Program-made: the position numbers and the translations under genes
DNA from: Fabrea salina
Taxonomy: Eukaryota; Ciliophora; Heterotrichea; Heterotrichida; Fabreidae
Direction of reading: 5' to 3'
Assembly (NCBI GenBank): GCA_022984795.1
Contig: JALIHJ010000044.1
Span: 163,957-227,956 of the forward strand
Length of the DNA stretch: 64,000 nucleotides
Notes under the pieces: model-generated
The model's input: the letters and a program-made list of their open reading frames with translations, nothing else
Told to the model about the DNA's origin: nothing
The model's database searches: none
In this document: positions 62,368-64,000 of the stretch, piece after piece
How positions within the stretch are numbered: the first letter of the stretch is position 1
Layout: each line of letters begins with the position of its first letter

Positions 62368-63405
62368 TTAAATTAACTTAACTGACCATACATTACCAGC
62401 ATGCCCTGCTAGTTCTTGAATTTGTTGACCTGTAGAGAGGTCCCAAACTCTCACTGAATAGTCTTCAGAACCACCTCCAGACACCAGGTACTTGTCGTCA
62501 CTTGATAGATTGACTGAAAGTACGAATCCTGTGTGTCCTCTGAGCACTTGGGTAGCTTCTCCAGAAGCAAGACTCCACACTCTTATGGTTCTGTCTTCAC
62601 TTCCTGAGACTACAAACTGATCGTCACTTGAAATGGCAACCGAGTAGATAATCCCACCATGCCCTTGTAGTTCTCCGATCAGGTCTCCAGAAGCAAAACT
62701 CCACACCCTAACGGCGGAGTCAACACTCCCAGAGATAATGTAGAGATCACTTCTGGAAATTGCCAGTGACCAAACGCTATAACTATGGCCTTGAATGAGT
62801 TTAATCATTTCTCCGGTAGCTAGACTCCACACCCTGAGTGTAGTGTCGTAACTGCAAGAGACAATGTATTGGTCCTTGCTAGAAATAGCCACTGACCTAA
62901 CAGCACTATTATGGCCAATGAGAACTCTAGTAGTTAGTCCAGAAGCTACACTCCACACTCTAAGTGTATTGTCTCTACTTCCAGACACCACATACTTTCC
63001 ATCACTAGAAATGGCTACGGAGCAAACCCAATCATTATGACCCTTGAGAACTTTGTTTACTTGCCCAGTAGCTAGACTCCAGACTCGAATGGTGGAATCA
63101 CCGCTACCAGACACTAGTATTCCTTTACTCTGGGACACAGCAACTGACCAGACACATCCAGTATTGCCTTCCATGACTCTAGTTTGTCTGAACCCAGGTT
63201 TTAGTACTTCAGAGTGGAAGGAGGCTTCATAGAATTGCTTGTTGACTCTTGCAATTCGAACCACCTCCTCACAAGTCAGAAACTTAAGCACCTCCAGGAG
63301 AGGTCTAATATTACCTACTCCTTGGGAGGTTAACAGTTTCTTGGGCTCTCTCCAGACTCTGATAGTCTTATCGTAGCTCCCACTTACAATCAAGTTAGGT
63401 TCCAT
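62368..63405 (-). CDS. F-box/WD40 protein, minus-strand paralogue
   Basis: 345 residues, same length and layout as the gene at 61257-62294: LIVSGSYDKTIRVW at the N-terminus, F-box-like LRPLLEVLKFLTCEEVVRIARVNKQFYEA (starting near residue 35), six WD40 repeats (one with an extra GGS-E insertion in SGGGSEDYSVRVW) and a C-terminal half-blade ELAGHAGNVWSVKLI. Protein identity is moderate, so the duplication is not recent; the inverted arrangement suggests an inverted duplication. It is the last complete gene before the telomeric array, with its ATG 105 bp from the array. Confidence 0.88.
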   Translation of the reverse strand: MEPNLIVSGSYDKTIRVWREPKKLLTSQGVGNIRPLLEVLKFLTCEEVVRIARVNKQFYEASFHSEVLKPGFRQTRVMEGNTGCVWSVAVSQSKGILVSGSGDSTIRVWSLATGQVNKVLKGHNDWVCSVAISSDGKYVVSGSRDNTLRVWSVASGLTTRVLIGHNSAVRSVAISSKDQYIVSCSYDTTLRVWSLATGEMIKLIQGHSYSVWSLAISRSDLYIISGSVDSAVRVWSFASGDLIGELQGHGGIIYSVAISSDDQFVVSGSEDRTIRVWSLASGEATQVLRGHTGFVLSVNLSSDDKYLVSGGGSEDYSVRVWDLSTGQQIQELAGHAGNVWSVKLI

Positions 63406-63510
63406 TTATTAGAGTACGAGAAATAATTTGAACAGCACCCAAAAAGCTAGTAAGTCAAAATATTTATTTATTAAAGTTTTTGCTGATCTCCATCAACAAG
63501 AGTTTGAGGG

Positions 63511-63896
63511 TGTTAGGGTGTTAGGGTGTTAGGGTGTTAGGGTGTTAGGGTGTTAGGGTGTTAGGGGTGTTAGGGTGTTAGGGTGTTAGGGTGTTAGGGT
63601 GTTAGGGTGTTAGGGTGTTAGGGTGTTAGGGTGTTAGGGGTGTTAGGGTGTTAGGGTGTTAGGGTGTTAGGGTGTTAGGGTGTTAGGGTGTTAGGGTGTT
63701 AGGGGTGTTAGGGTGTTAGGGTGTTAGGGTGTTAGGGTGTTAGGGTGTTAGGGTGTTAGGGTGTTAGGGTGTTAGGGTGTTAGGGTGTTAGGGTGTTAGG
63801 GTGTTAGGGTGTTAGGGTGTTAGGGTGTTAGGGTGTTAGGGGTGTTAGGGTGTTAGGGTGTTAGGGTGTTAGGGTGTTAGGGTGTTGGGGGTGTTA
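63511..63896 (+). repeat. Telomere-type repeat array (TGTTAGGG)n, interstitial
   Basis: About 48 tandem TGTTAGGG units (CCCTAACA on the opposite strand), the heterotrich telomere unit. Four units carry an extra G (ending at 63567, 63640, 63705 and 63842), with the rest in strict 8-nt register, and the last units degenerate to TGTTGGGGGTGTTATT. The G-rich strand reads outward to the right, the orientation of a right-hand chromosome end. Yet unique, partly open sequence continues for at least 100 bp after it. Confidence 0.97.
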
Positions 63897-64000
63897 TTAA
63901 AGAAGTGGTACTAGTTGGGCAAGGGGCTGGAGGAACTCACTGAGACTGAAATCTATCAGGTAGCATTGCACTTGAAAAGCGGTCTCCGACCCAGTGCTTG
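63897..64000 (-). CDS. Partial open frame ending at the array border
   Basis: On the minus strand 33 sense codons run without stop from base 64000 to a TAA at 63897-63899, directly beside the last degenerate repeat. The sequence (…YLIDFSLSEFLQPLAQLVPLL*) has ordinary amino-acid composition. If real, it is the C-terminus of a gene that lies beyond the window. It is too short for family assignment. Confidence 0.4.
   Translation of the reverse strand, partial: STGSETAFQVQCYLIDFSLSEFLQPLAQLVPLL

Noticed and set aside
63511-63896. CRISPR-like array
   Set aside because: There are no spacers; units are contiguous 8-mers of the telomere type in a eukaryotic window.
1-64000. UAA/UAG reassigned to Gln as in many ciliates
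   Set aside because: All in-frame TAA/TAG in conserved genes fall in 15-nt GT...AG introns, genes end in TAA/TAG at family-typical places, and the only tRNA-Gln seen has anticodon UUG.

Overview
The window is nuclear DNA of a heterotrich ciliate (the group of Stentor, Blepharisma and Fabrea). Four things point there: about 48 copies of the telomere unit TGTTAGGG (CCCTAACA on the other strand) near the right end; introns of exactly 15 nt in six genes; extreme gene density, with neighbouring genes often 2-40 bp apart; and a protein set rich in cilium parts. The genetic code looks standard. TAA and TAG are the usual stops, TGA ends at least three genes (in the OTU1-type gene at the place where the family normally ends), and no long gene carries an internal TGA. 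That fits Stentor or Fabrea better than Blepharisma, where UGA encodes Trp. Species is not determined; base composition by eye is around 40% GC, with genes higher than spacers.

Layout. 1-5.5 kb: a broken-off peptidoglycan-binding-like gene, the spliceosomal protein U2A', a very large leishmanolysin-type metalloprotease with a Cys-rich tail, a PHO80-type cyclin and a Tctex-type dynein light chain. 5.5-20.3 kb: a CH/HEAT-like protein, an AGC kinase, the mitochondrial phosphate carrier, two tandem START genes joined by a gene-conversion tract, an alpha-amylase, a MAP kinase, a trehalose-6-phosphate synthase with a dead phosphatase half, a CFAP97-like protein and an LRR/coiled-coil protein. 20.3-31.4 kb: PKA regulatory subunit, TMEM209-like protein, a long coiled coil, superoxide dismutase, RCC1-like protein, tRNA-Gln(UUG), OTU1/YOD1, PUF protein and heat-shock factor. 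31.5-44.5 kb: a DUSP/MYND/USP protease, a third START protein, PKA catalytic subunit, a hybrid histidine kinase, a Fip1-motif protein, nicolin-1-like, DOMON-like, copine, an STPGR protein and a TIS11-type zinc finger. 44.5-56.7 kb: IFT81, a C2H2 zinc finger, PHYHD1-like, threonine dehydrogenase, a GPCR-PIP kinase fusion, an FHA protein, Rab, REEP/Yop1, LC8 dynein light chain and a Cys-rich surface protein. 56.7-63.4 kb: USP47-like, a CCT-motif protein, Mis18-like, and two convergent F-box/WD40 paralogues. 63.5-64 kb: the telomeric array, followed not by a chromosome end but by a further open frame on the minus strand.

The genes do not form one pathway. Recurrent themes are cilium building and motility (IFT81, two dynein light chains, CFAP97, nicolin, STPGR, CH protein), cAMP and other signalling (PKA-R, PKA-C, AGC kinase, MAPK, histidine kinase, GPCR-PIPK, copine, Rab) and ubiquitin control (two USPs, OTU1, two F-box proteins). 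The most unusual items are the interstitial telomere array, the GPCR-PIPK receptor kinase, the gene-conversion tract in the START pair, the inactive-looking phosphatase and histidine-kinase domains, and F-boxes inserted within a WD40 blade.
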